Source: Lysobacterales bacterium
GTDB taxonomy: Bacteria; Pseudomonadota; Gammaproteobacteria; Xanthomonadales; Xanthomonadaceae
DNA length: 41,815 bases
Assembly: GCA_016718605.1 (NCBI GenBank)
Contig: JADKCY010000040.1
Coordinates: 1-41,815, forward strand
Direction: 5' to 3'
The notes beneath the pieces are model-generated. The model was not told the origin of the DNA, did not search any database, and saw only the letters and a program-made list of their open reading frames with translations. Position 1 is the stretch's first letter. Every line of letters starts with the position of its first letter. The translations under genes were made by a program, and so were the position numbers. Positions 8,519 through 17,295 of this stretch are shown piece by piece.

Positions 8519-9727
8519 TTACGCAATGTTTCCAATTCTTTCGGCCGCTTGCATAAACCCAGCGCCTGAGAGTTTTTCCTTCAAGCCATTGAGATAGGCC
8601 CGATAGAAGGATTGGCGCCGCAACTGCTCAACACCGAAGTATTGCAAGGCGTCGTTCCAGTCGATCTTGTGCTTTCCTGGAATCTCGTACTGGGGAAAGA
8701 TACAAACCGCACGGCGACCCTGCTCTCGCACCCGTGCCTCCAAGGCGCGCGCATGCTCAACACCGGCCTGATCCCAGTCGCCCCAAATCGCGAGGAAATA
8801 GATGTGCTCCGGGATCCGGAAGTTAGCCAGCAACGTGTCTGATGACGCGACCGCCGTTGGAATGCCATCCACCAGCAAACGGACGCTCATCCCGTTCTCA
8901 AAGCCCTCGGTGATTTGCATGACCGGCAGGCTTGGTGCATCGAGCCACGCCGACCCCCCAGTGACGGGGCGGTCCGCTCGCCTTGGCATCATCTTCTTCG
9001 CATCGCCACCGTCAGGCAGTTGTAACTTGCCGGAACCATCGGGTTGCAGGTAGATCCGTTGCAACGTGCCTACAAGTCCCTCTGCCGTCCGAATGATGTA
9101 GACAATCGCCGGAAACCGACCTTCGAGTTTTGGCTTGCCATCCTTGTCCTCGGGCTTTGAGTAATACTCGAGACCGGGGTGGAAGCGCACCTCAGGCATG
9201 GGCAGCTTCAGATCCGCAATGCCGCGGTTCTGCAGGTAGGTCCGTCCGACCAGCGCCGTTGGCGTGTCCAACGCCACGCTCTGGTCCCAGACCTGCTTCA
9301 GCTTCTGGGCAGCGCGTTCGGACTTCACCGGATCGTCCGCCACCCGTTGAACCGGTGCGATGGACTGGATCGCGCGATAGCCACCTTGCATGCCGTTGAT
9401 GTGGCAATCGATCTCGTGGATGGTCTTGCCATACGACCAGCCATACAGCCACATGAGGACGTTGATTCCGGTCGGGAAGTTGCCGCAGGTGTTGCACACC
9501 ATGCCGCCCGTTTCGTCGAAGTTCCGCAGTGTCCGCATGGCATCGCCATGGCGTTGCTGGTGCGCGGGATTGGGGCACCAGGTGTGCTTGCCATTCATGG
9601 CGATCACATCCTGCAGCATCGGTGCCATCGCAGACAGAATGTTTCGCCAGCGTCCTTCCGTGGCCCGTAGCACGCGCTGTTTTTTCTCCTCCCAGCGCCT
9701 ACGATCAACCTCAGTTTGATCTGCCAT
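8519..9727 (-). CDS. Toprim-domain primase-like protein with N-terminal zinc-binding region
   Basis: 402 residues from ATG 9727 (AAGGAG upstream). Residues 51-56 CPNPAH and 78-81 CNTC form a primase-type zinc-binding motif, with the charged stretch QQRHGDAMRT between. The Toprim fold covers about residues 265-375. Its catalytic Glu is in ITEGFENG (E274) and the DxD is in GDWDQAG (D317, D319). A conserved IDWNDALQ follows near the end. The helicase part of replicative primases is absent, as in the stand-alone plasmid and phage Toprim proteins. It would prime or process DNA at replication or after transfer. It follows the VWA gene across a gap holding two hairpins. Confidence 0.88.
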   Translation of the reverse strand: MADQTEVDRRRWEEKKQRVLRATEGRWRNILSAMAPMLQDVIAMNGKHTWCPNPAHQQRHGDAMRTLRNFDETGGMVCNTCGNFPTGINVLMWLYGWSYGKTIHEIDCHINGMQGGYRAIQSIAPVQRVADDPVKSERAAQKLKQVWDQSVALDTPTALVGRTYLQNRGIADLKLPMPEVRFHPGLEYYSKPEDKDGKPKLEGRFPAIVYIIRTAEGLVGTLQRIYLQPDGSGKLQLPDGGDAKKMMPRRADRPVTGGSAWLDAPSLPVMQITEGFENGMSVRLLVDGIPTAVASSDTLLANFRIPEHIYFLAIWGDWDQAGVEHARALEARVREQGRRAVCIFPQYEIPGKHKIDWNDALQYFGVEQLRRQSFYRAYLNGLKEKLSGAGFMQAAERIGNIA

Positions 9728-9798
9728 CTCAGCTCCTTGGATGGTGTGTGCGACTGTAACGGTCGCTCGTTTTGCCCGAACCTCGGGCGGAAGCCTCA

Positions 9799-9879
9799 CA
9801 GAGCAATCCACCCATCCTGGCCAGGTGGACTGCTCTGTACTGCCTCGTCGACCTGGCCGCCCCGAAGGGCGGCCAGGTC
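9799..9879 (-). promoter_or_regulatory. Two consecutive hairpins between the VWA and Toprim genes
   Basis: GACCTGGCCGCCC-CGAA-GGGCGGCCAGGTC (9850-9879) is a perfect 13-bp stem with a tetraloop just after the VWA stop. A second stem at 9799-9837 pairs CAGAGCAATCCACC with GGTGGACTGCTCTG with one mismatch. There is no T-run, so they may stabilise or process the mRNA rather than end it. Confidence 0.6.
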
Positions 9880-9884
9880 ACGGG

Positions 9885-11681
9885 TCATGCTGCGAGTAGC
9901 TCTGCTTGCAGCAGGCCGATAAGGCGCTCCTGAAGCTCATCCAGGTTCTGGATGATTTCGTAGCGTTCTGGGATCACATCCCTGATGTGGTGGTCACAGA
10001 TCCCGATGCCGATGACTTCGATGCCGCGGCTTCTCGCCACAGCAACCGCGTCACGCGCGGACATGACGTCGTCCGCTTCACCATCGCTCATCACGATGAG
10101 TAGCTTTCGATCCTCTCGACGCTGACTCATCATCACGACAGAGGCCATGAGGGCATCCGCCATCGGGGTACCGCCGCCGGATGCCATGGCAAACGCAGGC
10201 TGACTGCGTTGCAGCGGTGTATCGAAGTGCTTCATCAACGCGTTGTCGGGAAAGGCGATCGCCCCCAACTTCACATCGCGAAAGCTCTCGCATGCCAAGG
10301 CCGTGGCGTAACAGGCATTGTTGGCCACTACCTGTTTGTGGCCTCGCATGCTTCCACTGCTGTCTAGCACCAGCATCACCGCGGTATTGAGCCCTTTGGT
10401 TTCCGTCGAGTGTTTGAACACCCGGGCGTCTGCAAAGGCCAGCCGCGGTAGATGGCGGTTCGAGAGTTGCCGTCCGCGGTCACGAATCCGTGTGTTGGCT
10501 CGGGCCGTGGCCTCCAGCAGCACGCGCATCCGCTGCCGTAGTGCGACCGAGGTCAACGTGGCCTGATCCACGTCCAGCGGGCCGCCTGAGGCGGCGTAGA
10601 CCGGTGTGACAGCACAGTTGTCCGTTGAGAGGACATACCGCACATTTCCACCGCAGGCCTTATCCACCGCTGTGCTTTGCGATGTGATCTGCTGCGTGAC
10701 CGCCGCACCACGATCGGCAAAGCTCGAGGCTTGGGCTGCCGCCTGCGATAGCGCGTCCTTCTGGACTTGTGACCGCCCGCCGGGGGAAGGCTGGGGGGAT
10801 GCGTCCTGCGGTGCATTGGCGTCCGCACTGCCTGATCCTGTCGCACCTTGCGGTGCATTCGGATCGCCGGCATCAGCACTTCCGTTGCTGGCGCTGTCTT
10901 GTGGCGTTCCATTGCCACTGTCCGTATCGGACCCATCGCCGCTCGCGGGATCGCTTTGCGATCCGTTGCCGTTGCCGGCATCGGAGGCATCGCTGTCGCC
11001 TTGCGTGGACTCCGGCGCTTGGTCCTTCTCGGCCTCGGCCTTCAACATCGCATCGATGGCGTTGGCGAGATCGACCGCGTCGTCGGTGGATGACATGGTC
11101 GTGCCGTGCTCTGCCAGCAGCGCGTTGAGACCAATCACCACGGCCTCGCCGAGCGACTCCCGAAGGATGGCCATGCCCTGCTCGGCAATCGGCTGGTACC
11201 ACGGTTCCTCGCGGATCACATCGCGGAGCCAGGCATGGACCGTCATGGCCACCTGATCCCTCGGTGCGAGCGCGGCGGTCACCGCTTGCCCCATGTCCTT
11301 GCGGATCATGAGCTGTGACAGATCATTGAGCATGATGCGCGTTCCCGGATAGGAGGCGATCAAGCTCAGTTCCTGCCGTGGGTCTTCGATGGCATTCAGC
11401 ATGCCGAAGTCGACCGCCTCTAGGGCCACATCAAACCGCGAGTCCTGGATGTGCCCCACCTCGTGGGTGACATAGCCATAGGCCAGCGTGGCCAGGTCCT
11501 GCAATCCGGCGACGTCACTTGCAATGTCCGGGATCGGCAGGGCTGGCAGGGTGATGGTCCTGCCGTTGGTGCTCGCCGTGTGGGCGTGCGCATCGATCCT
11601 GAGATCGACCTGGTGTTGACTCGCCAGGAGTCCGGCATACACCGGAAGACTGCCGAGTAACACCTTTGGAGATATATCCAT
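9885..11681 (-). CDS. cobT: CobT-like VWA-domain protein with HEVGH motif
   Basis: 598 residues from ATG 11681 (GGAGGAAATC upstream). Residues 40-200 form a helical metallopeptidase-like region with HEVGH at 73-77. Residues 222-305 are a Gly/Ser/Asp/Asn-rich low-complexity linker. The von Willebrand A domain follows with an intact MIDAS: DSSGS at 440-444, GGTPM and MSDGEADD. Proteins of this shape, called CobT by distant likeness to the cobaltochelatase subunit, partner MoxR/CobS-type AAA ATPases. Here such an ATPase lies 2 kb upstream with a DUF3150-like gene between them. The partnership is typical of SXT/IncA/C-like elements and phages. Its substrate is unknown and no cobalamin genes are nearby. 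Confidence 0.85.
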   Translation of the reverse strand: MDISPKVLLGSLPVYAGLLASQHQVDLRIDAHAHTASTNGRTITLPALPIPDIASDVAGLQDLATLAYGYVTHEVGHIQDSRFDVALEAVDFGMLNAIEDPRQELSLIASYPGTRIMLNDLSQLMIRKDMGQAVTAALAPRDQVAMTVHAWLRDVIREEPWYQPIAEQGMAILRESLGEAVVIGLNALLAEHGTTMSSTDDAVDLANAIDAMLKAEAEKDQAPESTQGDSDASDAGNGNGSQSDPASGDGSDTDSGNGTPQDSASNGSADAGDPNAPQGATGSGSADANAPQDASPQPSPGGRSQVQKDALSQAAAQASSFADRGAAVTQQITSQSTAVDKACGGNVRYVLSTDNCAVTPVYAASGGPLDVDQATLTSVALRQRMRVLLEATARANTRIRDRGRQLSNRHLPRLAFADARVFKHSTETKGLNTAVMLVLDSSGSMRGHKQVVANNACYATALACESFRDVKLGAIAFPDNALMKHFDTPLQRSQPAFAMASGGGTPMADALMASVVMMSQRREDRKLLIVMSDGEADDVMSARDAVAVARSRGIEVIGIGICDHHIRDVIPERYEIIQNLDELQERLIGLLQAELLAA

Positions 11682-11692
11682 GATTTCCTCCT

Positions 11693-11722
11693 GACCGCAA
11701 ACCCACCAAGGGGCTTGCGGTC
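11693..11722 (-). promoter_or_regulatory. Intergenic hairpin before the VWA gene
   Basis: On the minus strand GACCGCAAG-CCC and GGG-TTTGCGGTC pair around CTTGGT. It lies between the DUF3150-like stop (11730) and the VWA ribosome-binding site, too short a gap for a promoter. It is likely an mRNA processing or stability element. Confidence 0.45.
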
Positions 11723-11729
11723 GTTGGGG

Positions 11730-12686
11730 TTAGAAGATGGACCAGTTCATCGGGCCGCTGGAGGGCGGCGGCGTACTGGCATCGGTCACAGGCGCTTCGG
11801 CCTGCACGGGTGGTCCCGGCGGAGGTGTTTCAACAGCTGGCAGCGAGATCGCCAGCGTTGGGGCCCGGAGATCGGCGAACACGGATTCACCGTATTCGAG
11901 CAGTCCCTCCTGATCGGTCAGCAACTTGGCAAGCCCATGCAGGGCAAAGAAGTCGCCGCCTTTGAGGACGCCGGTTTTCGGCAACGCGTCGAGTGTGTTC
12001 TTGAAGTTCTGAACACACGGCGCGATGCGTGGATCCAGGATGGAGAAGCCCTCCATCTTGGTCAGCAGCTTGGCCACGGCCGTGACAGCCCGTTGGCCCG
12101 CTTTCGCCGTCCCCTCAAAGTGGATCTTGAGGACGTCATCCGCCTCCCCCGCAACGTCTGCCAAGACGGCAGGAATCGCACCGTTGACGGCGGCGCTGTA
12201 GCGCCCATTGGGGTCCTTTTCCGGTGCGGCCGGCTTGAACATGGCGACCTGAAACGTGCATCGCTCGCGCAACATGGCCTCGTTCAAGGCGTTGTTGCGG
12301 ATCAGGTGCGCCCACTCTGGGTTCGCTTTGGCGAACTCGTGGACGTGCTGATCGAGATGTGCGATCAGCTCATCCAGTGCGGTGAGAAAGTCTGCCTCCT
12401 TGCTTTGGAGGATCACTTCCAGATCCGCGAGTTTGGCCTCGGGAACCAGATGCGATCCCACAAAGGGGGATCCGACCTTCTGGATCGCCCGTTCCACCGA
12501 TTTTCGGATGTTGACCATCGGTGCGAACACCTTTGGGTCGACTACCCGCTTTCGACCATCGCTAACGATGGATGAGGGCGGCAGGATCGCGCCTGCCAAA
12601 TCGGTGTTCCGGTCTACCGCCACCGTTCCGGTGGCGATGGAGATGAGGGGGCGAATCAACACCATCCCCTGCAGCGTGTTGCTCAT
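11730..12686 (-). CDS. DUF3150-like protein
   Basis: 318 residues from ATG 12686 (AAGGAGAGGCAATA upstream). It is mostly helical (VNIRKSVERAIQKVGSPFVG; LTALDELIAHLDQHVHEFA) with a proline-rich tail (PPPGPPVQAEAPVTDAS) ending MNWSIF. DUF3150 proteins are typically encoded between or beside a MoxR-type AAA ATPase and a VWA/CobT protein in phages and mobile elements, exactly as here. No enzymatic motif is seen, so it may be an adaptor between the two. Upstream codons of the longer frame are not protein-like and overlap the leader. The family name rests on context and general pattern. Confidence 0.65.
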   Translation of the reverse strand: MSNTLQGMVLIRPLISIATGTVAVDRNTDLAGAILPPSSIVSDGRKRVVDPKVFAPMVNIRKSVERAIQKVGSPFVGSHLVPEAKLADLEVILQSKEADFLTALDELIAHLDQHVHEFAKANPEWAHLIRNNALNEAMLRERCTFQVAMFKPAAPEKDPNGRYSAAVNGAIPAVLADVAGEADDVLKIHFEGTAKAGQRAVTAVAKLLTKMEGFSILDPRIAPCVQNFKNTLDALPKTGVLKGGDFFALHGLAKLLTDQEGLLEYGESVFADLRAPTLAISLPAVETPPPGPPVQAEAPVTDASTPPPSSGPMNWSIF

Positions 12687-12689
12687 TAT

Positions 12690-12875
12690 TGCCTCTCCTT
12701 GGGCTAAAGCCCGTTGTGCTGGACAGGCAACCCCGAACGGGTTGCCCGTCCGGGTGTGTCTCCCTTGACTGGGAGTGAGTTGATGGGCGGTCCCATCGAT
12801 ACAAGCGACTTTCCGTTGCGTGGGGCATCGGAAAGTGGCCTGAACATCCTGCAGCACCCGAAGGTGCTGCAGGGA
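12690..12875 (-). promoter_or_regulatory. Terminator-like hairpin and leader upstream of the DUF3150-like gene
   Basis: CCTGCAGCACC-TTC-GGGTGCTGCAGG (12848-12873) directly follows the preceding gene's stop at 12883. An 8-bp inverted repeat ACTTTCCG/CGGAAAGT spans 12808-12836. A hairpin made from GGGCAACC and GGTTGCC lies just before the ribosome-binding site. It resembles the terminator-plus-leader units elsewhere in this block. Confidence 0.5.
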
Positions 12876-12882
12876 TCTCTGG

Positions 12883-13589
12883 TTAGAACAGGGCCCAGAC
12901 GCTGCCCTGGTCTTGTGCGATCGCCGCGAAGTCGATGGCTTTGGGCAACAGCCCCGCCGCCTCGCCGCGTTGGAGGGTTTCCTCGTTCATCAATCCCTTC
13001 ATCGCCATCGCCCATTCCTTGGGCGGTTGCACGACTCCGTCATCCAACGCAATTGAGGAATTGCCGGGAACAACTGGTGATTGATGATCGCAAGGGTCAT
13101 GCGTGCGCCGAGGTTGTCGGCCTCACAGACTCCCGTCACCTCCGTCACGCTTCCCTTCTCGCGGAGAACGATCCGGGCACCATGCAACTGCCCTTTGCGC
13201 ATTCCGCTGGTCACCTTGGGAAGTGCGACCAGCTCTGGCATCGCCTGCAGTGTGTCGCTGACGATAGTCAGGCTCAGGTTGGCCTGCTGGACGGTCACGA
13301 CATTGCTGCCAATCACGTCGCTGCCAATGACGTCCACGTAGCGCGGGTCCTTGCGCTTTTCGTCCGCCGCCACCATGGCCAGTTGGCGTGCGCCGGATTC
13401 CGAGTCGCAGACACCCAGGACCTTCATGGCACCTCGGCTTCCGCTCTTGCCGTACGCCACATAGGCTTCCCAGCGCCCGTTTTCGATCGAGCGATAGGCG
13501 ACCAACCACTCCGCCGTGCCATTGGTTGCCGAGGGTCGTACCAGGTGGGCGACCAGTTCAGATCCCGGCTTCACCCACGGCGAGCTCAT
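12883..13589 (-). CDS. Hypothetical protein, about 235 residues, one frameshift
   Basis: ATG 13589 overlaps the upstream ATPase stop (ATGA). The first 180 residues are open (MSSPWVKPGSELVAHLV; AEWLVAYRSIENGRWEAYV; GARIVLREKGSVTEVTGVCE). Near 13045 a lost A in CAAATTGCG would restore the frame into IALDDGVVQPPKEWAMAMKG and on to WALF at 12883. The N-terminal half looks like a beta-rich domain. It sits in the ATPase-DUF3150-VWA cluster and is translationally coupled to the ATPase, so it probably belongs to that machine. I recognise no family. Confidence 0.6.
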
Positions 13590-14574
13590 GTCAGCGCCTT
13601 CAGCAGCGTTTTCACGGCCGCGCGTGACTCCCTGGGCAGGCCCATGGAGTAGACCGTCTCGACCGCCATTTCCAGCGGCTTCATGCCCGATGCGGCCAGT
13701 GGGGCGAACAGCGTGGCCGCTTCCACCACACCAATCACTTCTCGCGTCGACATGGCGCTGGCAATGCCGGTGCCGTTCTTGGCGGCATCACGGGTAGCCT
13801 TGGCCAGCTGCACGACCTTGGCGATGATCTCCGGGGTCGATTTCACCCCCGAGGCGATGACCGCTTTGGTTTCTTCGCCCTCGGTCGGGTGAAGTCGACC
13901 TCGACTTTGCAGAAGCGCGAAATCAGCGAGGTGTTCATCGCGCCGACGCCGGCGTACTCGCCGGTTTGATCGCCGGAGCCATTGCTGTTCGCACAGACGA
14001 ACACCATGAAACCGCGCTCGGCACGCACGACCTCACCGGTGTCCGGGACCGTGTAGATCCCGCGGTCGATGATGTCGTTCAACCCCGTGAGTTCTGCGGG
14101 GTCGGCGAGGTCGAGCTCGTTGATGACGAGCGGAATGCCTTCCCGCATCGCCTGCAGCAGGGGCCCATCCTGCGGGATCGCTGTGATCCCCACCGGCGTT
14201 TTGGACCCGTCCGCTTCCGTGCGGTAGGTCGGGACCAGCGTTTTGGTCTGCGCGGCTTCCTGGACACTGAAGTGCCGGTTGGCCGTCAGCGAGACCACGG
14301 GGACGCTGAGGCGAGCAAAGAACTGCTCGACCACCGTGGTTTTGCCTGCGCCTTTCGGCCCGGCCAACCACAGTCCGCGACGCGGTGGTGATCCTCTCGG
14401 ATCGTCACTTCGCGCATCCACGCGAAGTTCAGCATCCGAAGATGCCTTCGCTGAACGCGAGGGGGTTATCGGGATGGCGTTCGGGTGATTCGGGTTTGCG
14501 GGAAACCCGGGCACCTGCCCGTCGCGTGTAAAACCAAACGTGCTCAGTGGCACGGCGATGAGCTGTTTGCTCAT
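13586..14574 (-). CDS. cobS: MoxR/CobS-type AAA ATPase, frame shifted several times
   Basis: The start is ATG 14574 after TTGGAG. Reconstructed order: N-terminal MSKQLIAVPLSTFGF; a segment needing two compensating shifts near 14400-14480 (LAFSEGIF and LNFAWMREVTIREDHHR in other frames); Walker A GPKGAGKTTVVEQF; Walker B region IPLVINELDLADPAEL; a sensor region FVCANSNGSGDQTGEYAG; arginine-finger region NTSLISRFCKVEVDF; then a shift near 13875 (one C lost from a CCC) into EETKAVIASGVKSTPEII and a helical lid ending LLKALT. It has the architecture of AAA ATPases that work with VWA proteins to remodel complexes. It is about 329 residues and is coupled to the next gene by an ATGA overlap. Confidence 0.8.
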
Positions 14575-14598
14575 GTTTTTCTCCAATACCCTTTCGGG

Positions 14599-15156
14599 CT
14601 AGATGATTGCGACCAGCAGGTCGTAGAGGTACTGGCAATAGGCGCTTGGGGCCTGGGCCAGCGTGAGTTCTTGGGAGAAGCGTTTGAGCAGCTTTTCCCG
14701 CATCCAGTCCGGATCCATGGCGCTGTCGCTCGGCATGTCTTGCATGGCCGCAACACAACACGCGTGGAACCCGAACGGATTTCGGTCTTCTGCTTCGTCG
14801 AGTTCGATCCACGCGAAGAGTTCTGCGGCAAATTCCAGCGCGCAGTCTTCGTCGATTCGTTCCATCGCATCCCAAAACAGGCCGCGTTGAATCGCTCGAA
14901 ATTCGTTCTCGGTGATGCCGACGAATTCGTGGTTACCCTCGTGCTCTCGCAGGCGACGCTTGAGTGGCTTCATCGACTTGCGGATGAGCAGACTCAGGGC
15001 GTACTGCAGCGGCTTACGAAGACCGGCGTCGCGCCATTTCTTCTTTTCCAGCCGCTCGGAGAGCTTTTTGGCCGCTTCCCGTTCCTTCCTGGACATCCCA
15101 GGTTTGCGACCGCCCGGTTCGAACCCGGGCAGTGGCTCAAGGAGCGAGGCCTTCAC
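14599..15156 (-). CDS. Hypothetical protein, 185 residues
   Basis: The open frame starts at GTG 15156, five bases after the stop of a 24-codon leader frame. An internal ATG at 15096 (MSRKEREAAKKLSERLEKK) is the alternative and looks the better protein start. It is highly charged and helical, with a basic N-terminal half and an acidic middle (FAAELFAWIELDEAEDRN). The C terminus is QYLYDLLVAII. It precedes the AAA ATPase gene by 24 bp in the same transcript. I recognise no domain. Confidence 0.65.
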   Translation of the reverse strand: MKASLLEPLPGFEPGGRKPGMSRKEREAAKKLSERLEKKKWRDAGLRKPLQYALSLLIRKSMKPLKRRLREHEGNHEFVGITENEFRAIQRGLFWDAMERIDEDCALEFAAELFAWIELDEAEDRNPFGFHACCVAAMQDMPSDSAMDPDWMREKLLKRFSQELTLAQAPSAYCQYLYDLLVAII

Positions 15157-15159
15157 GGC

Positions 15160-15234
15160 CTACGTCCTCTTTAACAGCAACGGTGGGGGTGAGCCCACAA
15201 TGGCTCGGGTGAGCCAATGCAACAAGTTCTTCAT
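15160..15234 (-). CDS. 24-codon leader frame
   Basis: ATG 15234 follows AAGGAGAACACC, one of the best ribosome-binding sites in the region, and encodes MKNLLHWLTRAIVGSPPP followed by LLLKRT. It ends four bases before the GTG of the next gene, so translation of the two is probably coupled. A hydrophobic start with a prolyl run could stall ribosomes. It may instead be the true start of the next gene with a lost base. Confidence 0.4.
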   Translation of the reverse strand: MKNLLHWLTRAIVGSPPPLLLKRT

Positions 15235-15250
15235 GGTGTTCTCCTTGATC

Positions 15251-15417
15251 GGGAGATACACCCCCCATCGGGGATGTATCCCCATGGGGTTTCGGGTGCC
15301 CGAAGGCCGTGTGCCCCAATGAGGCGGGGCTGCCTTTGCAGCGGTGAGGCTGCGAAACCTGACCGGAGAACACCCGGCAGAGTTAGGGTTTCGGAAAAAT
15401 CTGTGCTGCGCAAGAGG
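15251..15417 (-). promoter_or_regulatory. Promoter and structured leader, copy A
   Basis: Read on the minus strand, it opens with the box CCTCTTGCGCAGCACAG (15401-15417), which could supply a TTGCGC -35 element. About 110 bases on it has GGGGATACATCCCC, then GATGGGGGGTGTATCTCCC, so G- and C-tracts can pair in more than one way. Copy B at 17108-17236 matches over most of its length (CTGTGCTGCGCAA; GTGTGCCC.AATG.GGC.GGGCTGCC; CGGGGA.TATCCCC), and copy C at 22150-22563 matches at both ends. Confidence 0.6.
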
Positions 15418-15423
15418 TACAAA

Positions 15424-15459
15424 CAAAAAAACCCTCACCGACCTGATGGTCGATGAGGG
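15424..15459 (-). terminator. Rho-independent terminator after the GHKL ATPase gene
   Basis: On the minus strand a 12-bp stem with one mismatch (CCCTCATCGACC with GGTCGGTGAGGG, loop ATCA) is followed by TTTTTTTG. It lies 16 bp after the stop at 15475 and immediately before the box of leader A. Confidence 0.9.
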
Positions 15460-15474
15460 CTGATGTGTACGTGC

Positions 15475-17092
15475 TTAGGCGGCCTTCGGCAATTCGTCTA
15501 CCGTGACCTGATGATTGTCATCGATCGTGACCAGGAACTGCTTGCCCTTGAGATGCACCAAGGGACATTCGTTCACGAGCGTGGATCGCAGCAGCGAGGC
15601 ATGATCGCCCGAGGCCAGTACGCGCTGGATCTGGTCGAAAATCCTGCCATCGTCGTCGAAGGCATCTTCATCGAAACGACCATCGTCCAGGTAATCGGAC
15701 GCTTGCAGCAACACGTCTGATGAGGTGTTAGGCGTGATGTAGAGCGTCCCGTCCGCGCTAGAAAACCCCCAATACTTTGGCAGTTCGACGTCGCCAACAG
15801 GGCCCTTGAGGGTGATCGATTTGAACACCCGGACTTCATTGACATAGGCATAGGACAGACCCGGCATCGCTCGGTGGCAATGCACTCGCCGACGATCTCA
15901 ATGTCCTCGACGGTGAGGTTCAGGATGTTGTCGCCCTTCAATGCGTCCTCGAAATCAAGGATTTGCACTTCCCGGTGGGCCCAATGCTCGTCATCAAGTT
16001 TGTCAAGCTTGATCATATTCAAGCCCAGTGCGCAGGCGTAGGTCCTTTGAAGCCAGTTTTCGTCGCACCAGATCCTGTTGATGCACGTCGTGATCTTGCC
16101 GCGTGCGGTTTCAACGTCTCGTGCCTCTTCGATTCCGGAGTCCCATGGCTTTCCGTAGGTCGGTAGGTCCTCGTAACGCGAGAACACGCTGTGCGGGAGC
16201 ACATCGACGGCATTCAGCAAATCCCAACACCGCCAGCGGTCGAACAGCTTGGTGAGTTGAGCAAACTCACCGGCCGGCATGTCCTCACGCATCTGCAGCA
16301 GTTGGCGACGCGCCAACGCCCGTATTTCGGACTCGATCACCGTTACCTGGTGCTCGTGCTCAATGAGCTGGTCACGATCAGGCATGCGCCCTTTGAAACG
16401 CGTGGGGTCAAGATGCACCACGGTCACGCCATCGCTTTCGTCGAAGATGGATGTGCTCGCGATTTGCATGCCTTGGAGATAGGCAACCCAATTGGGGGAA
16501 TCGAGCCTCATACGGATGTTGCCGATCGGTGTGTCGTCGAAGTTGCCTTCGTGGGCGCGATCCCGGTTGATCTGTTTGCCATTGATCAGCACCGGTATCG
16601 GGAAGCCTCGCAAGAAGTACTCCACATCGGACACCTTGAACGCGGATACCGGCCGCTGCAGCGTGACGATCGTGCCTTTTTTCGGGGCTTGGGGATCGGG
16701 TTCAATCGGACACGCCAGGCGTTCGATGATGTCCGCCGTCTTGCCCCGCATTGTTTTGCCACGCGAGGACACGGTGAGGTGCTCGGCCGCAAACAAGGCG
16801 GATAGAAACCCTGCCCCGTAGGGCGATTCGTCCTTCTGGATGGCCTCATTCCATCCGCTCTTCGCGATCGCGAGCAGGTTTCCGAAATCATCGATCCCTG
16901 ACCCGTCATCCACTACGGTGAGGGTGTTCTCCGTGGTGATAATTTCAATCCGACTGGCGCCGGCGCGCCGGCGTTTTGAACCAGCTCCAAGACCGCCTTG
17001 TTGGCGTTGGAGAACGTCGCCGCCATCAGACGCAGGACGGACGATGCATCGGCGGCTACCGCCACTTCTGCGATTTGATTCTTCTTCTTCAT
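15475..17092 (-). CDS. GHKL/HATPase_c-type ATP-binding protein, two frameshifts
   Basis: About 539 residues from ATG 17092 (GGAGGTACCT upstream): MKKKNQIAEVAVAADAS, then N-box ELVQNA. A lost C in GCCCGG near 16975 hides RRAGASRIEIITTENTL. The G1 box VVDDGSGIDDFGN, a G2-like GAGFLSALFAAEHLTVSSRG and a Thr-containing KGTIVTLQRPV follow, so the ATP-binding fold is complete. A second shift near 15885 (AA read as A) leads into a C-terminal 130-residue domain (MPGLSYAYVNEVRVF; LYITPNTSSDVLLQASDY). It resembles the MutL/Hsp90/gyrase ATP-binding class without a known C-terminal partner domain. It is a single-gene unit between two terminators, driven by leader B. Confidence 0.75.
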
Positions 17093-17107
17093 AGGTACCT
17101 CCATTGA

Positions 17108-17236
17108 AATGGGGATACCTGCCCTGTCGGGGAGATATCCCCGAGTGGGTCTTTCGTGTGCCCAAATGTGGCTGGGCTGCCAGGCAGCACGCTGTGCTGA
17201 TGAGAAAACACTGCCAGAGCAAACTGTGCTGCGCAA
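17108..17236 (-). promoter_or_regulatory. Promoter and structured leader, copy B
   Basis: It is homologous to leader A. The box TTGCGCAGCACAG (17224-17236) lies just after a terminator. GGCAGCCCAGCCACATTTGG and GCACACG follow in the middle, and GGGGATATCTCCCCGACAGG lies 40-60 bases before the GHKL start codon. GGGGATA can pair with TATCCCC farther down. Confidence 0.6.
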
Positions 17237-17240
17237 CGCC

Positions 17241-17279
17241 TAAAAACAAGCGGCCCCTCGCGTGTTTAGCGAGGGGCCG
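17241..17279 (-). terminator. Rho-independent terminator
   Basis: CGGCCCCTCGC and GCGAGGGGCCG form a perfect 11-bp stem with a 7-base loop. On the minus strand it is followed by CTTGTTTTTA. It ends the transcript of the genes at 17296-18995. Confidence 0.9.
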
Positions 17280-17295
17280 TTGTGAGTAAAACGGA

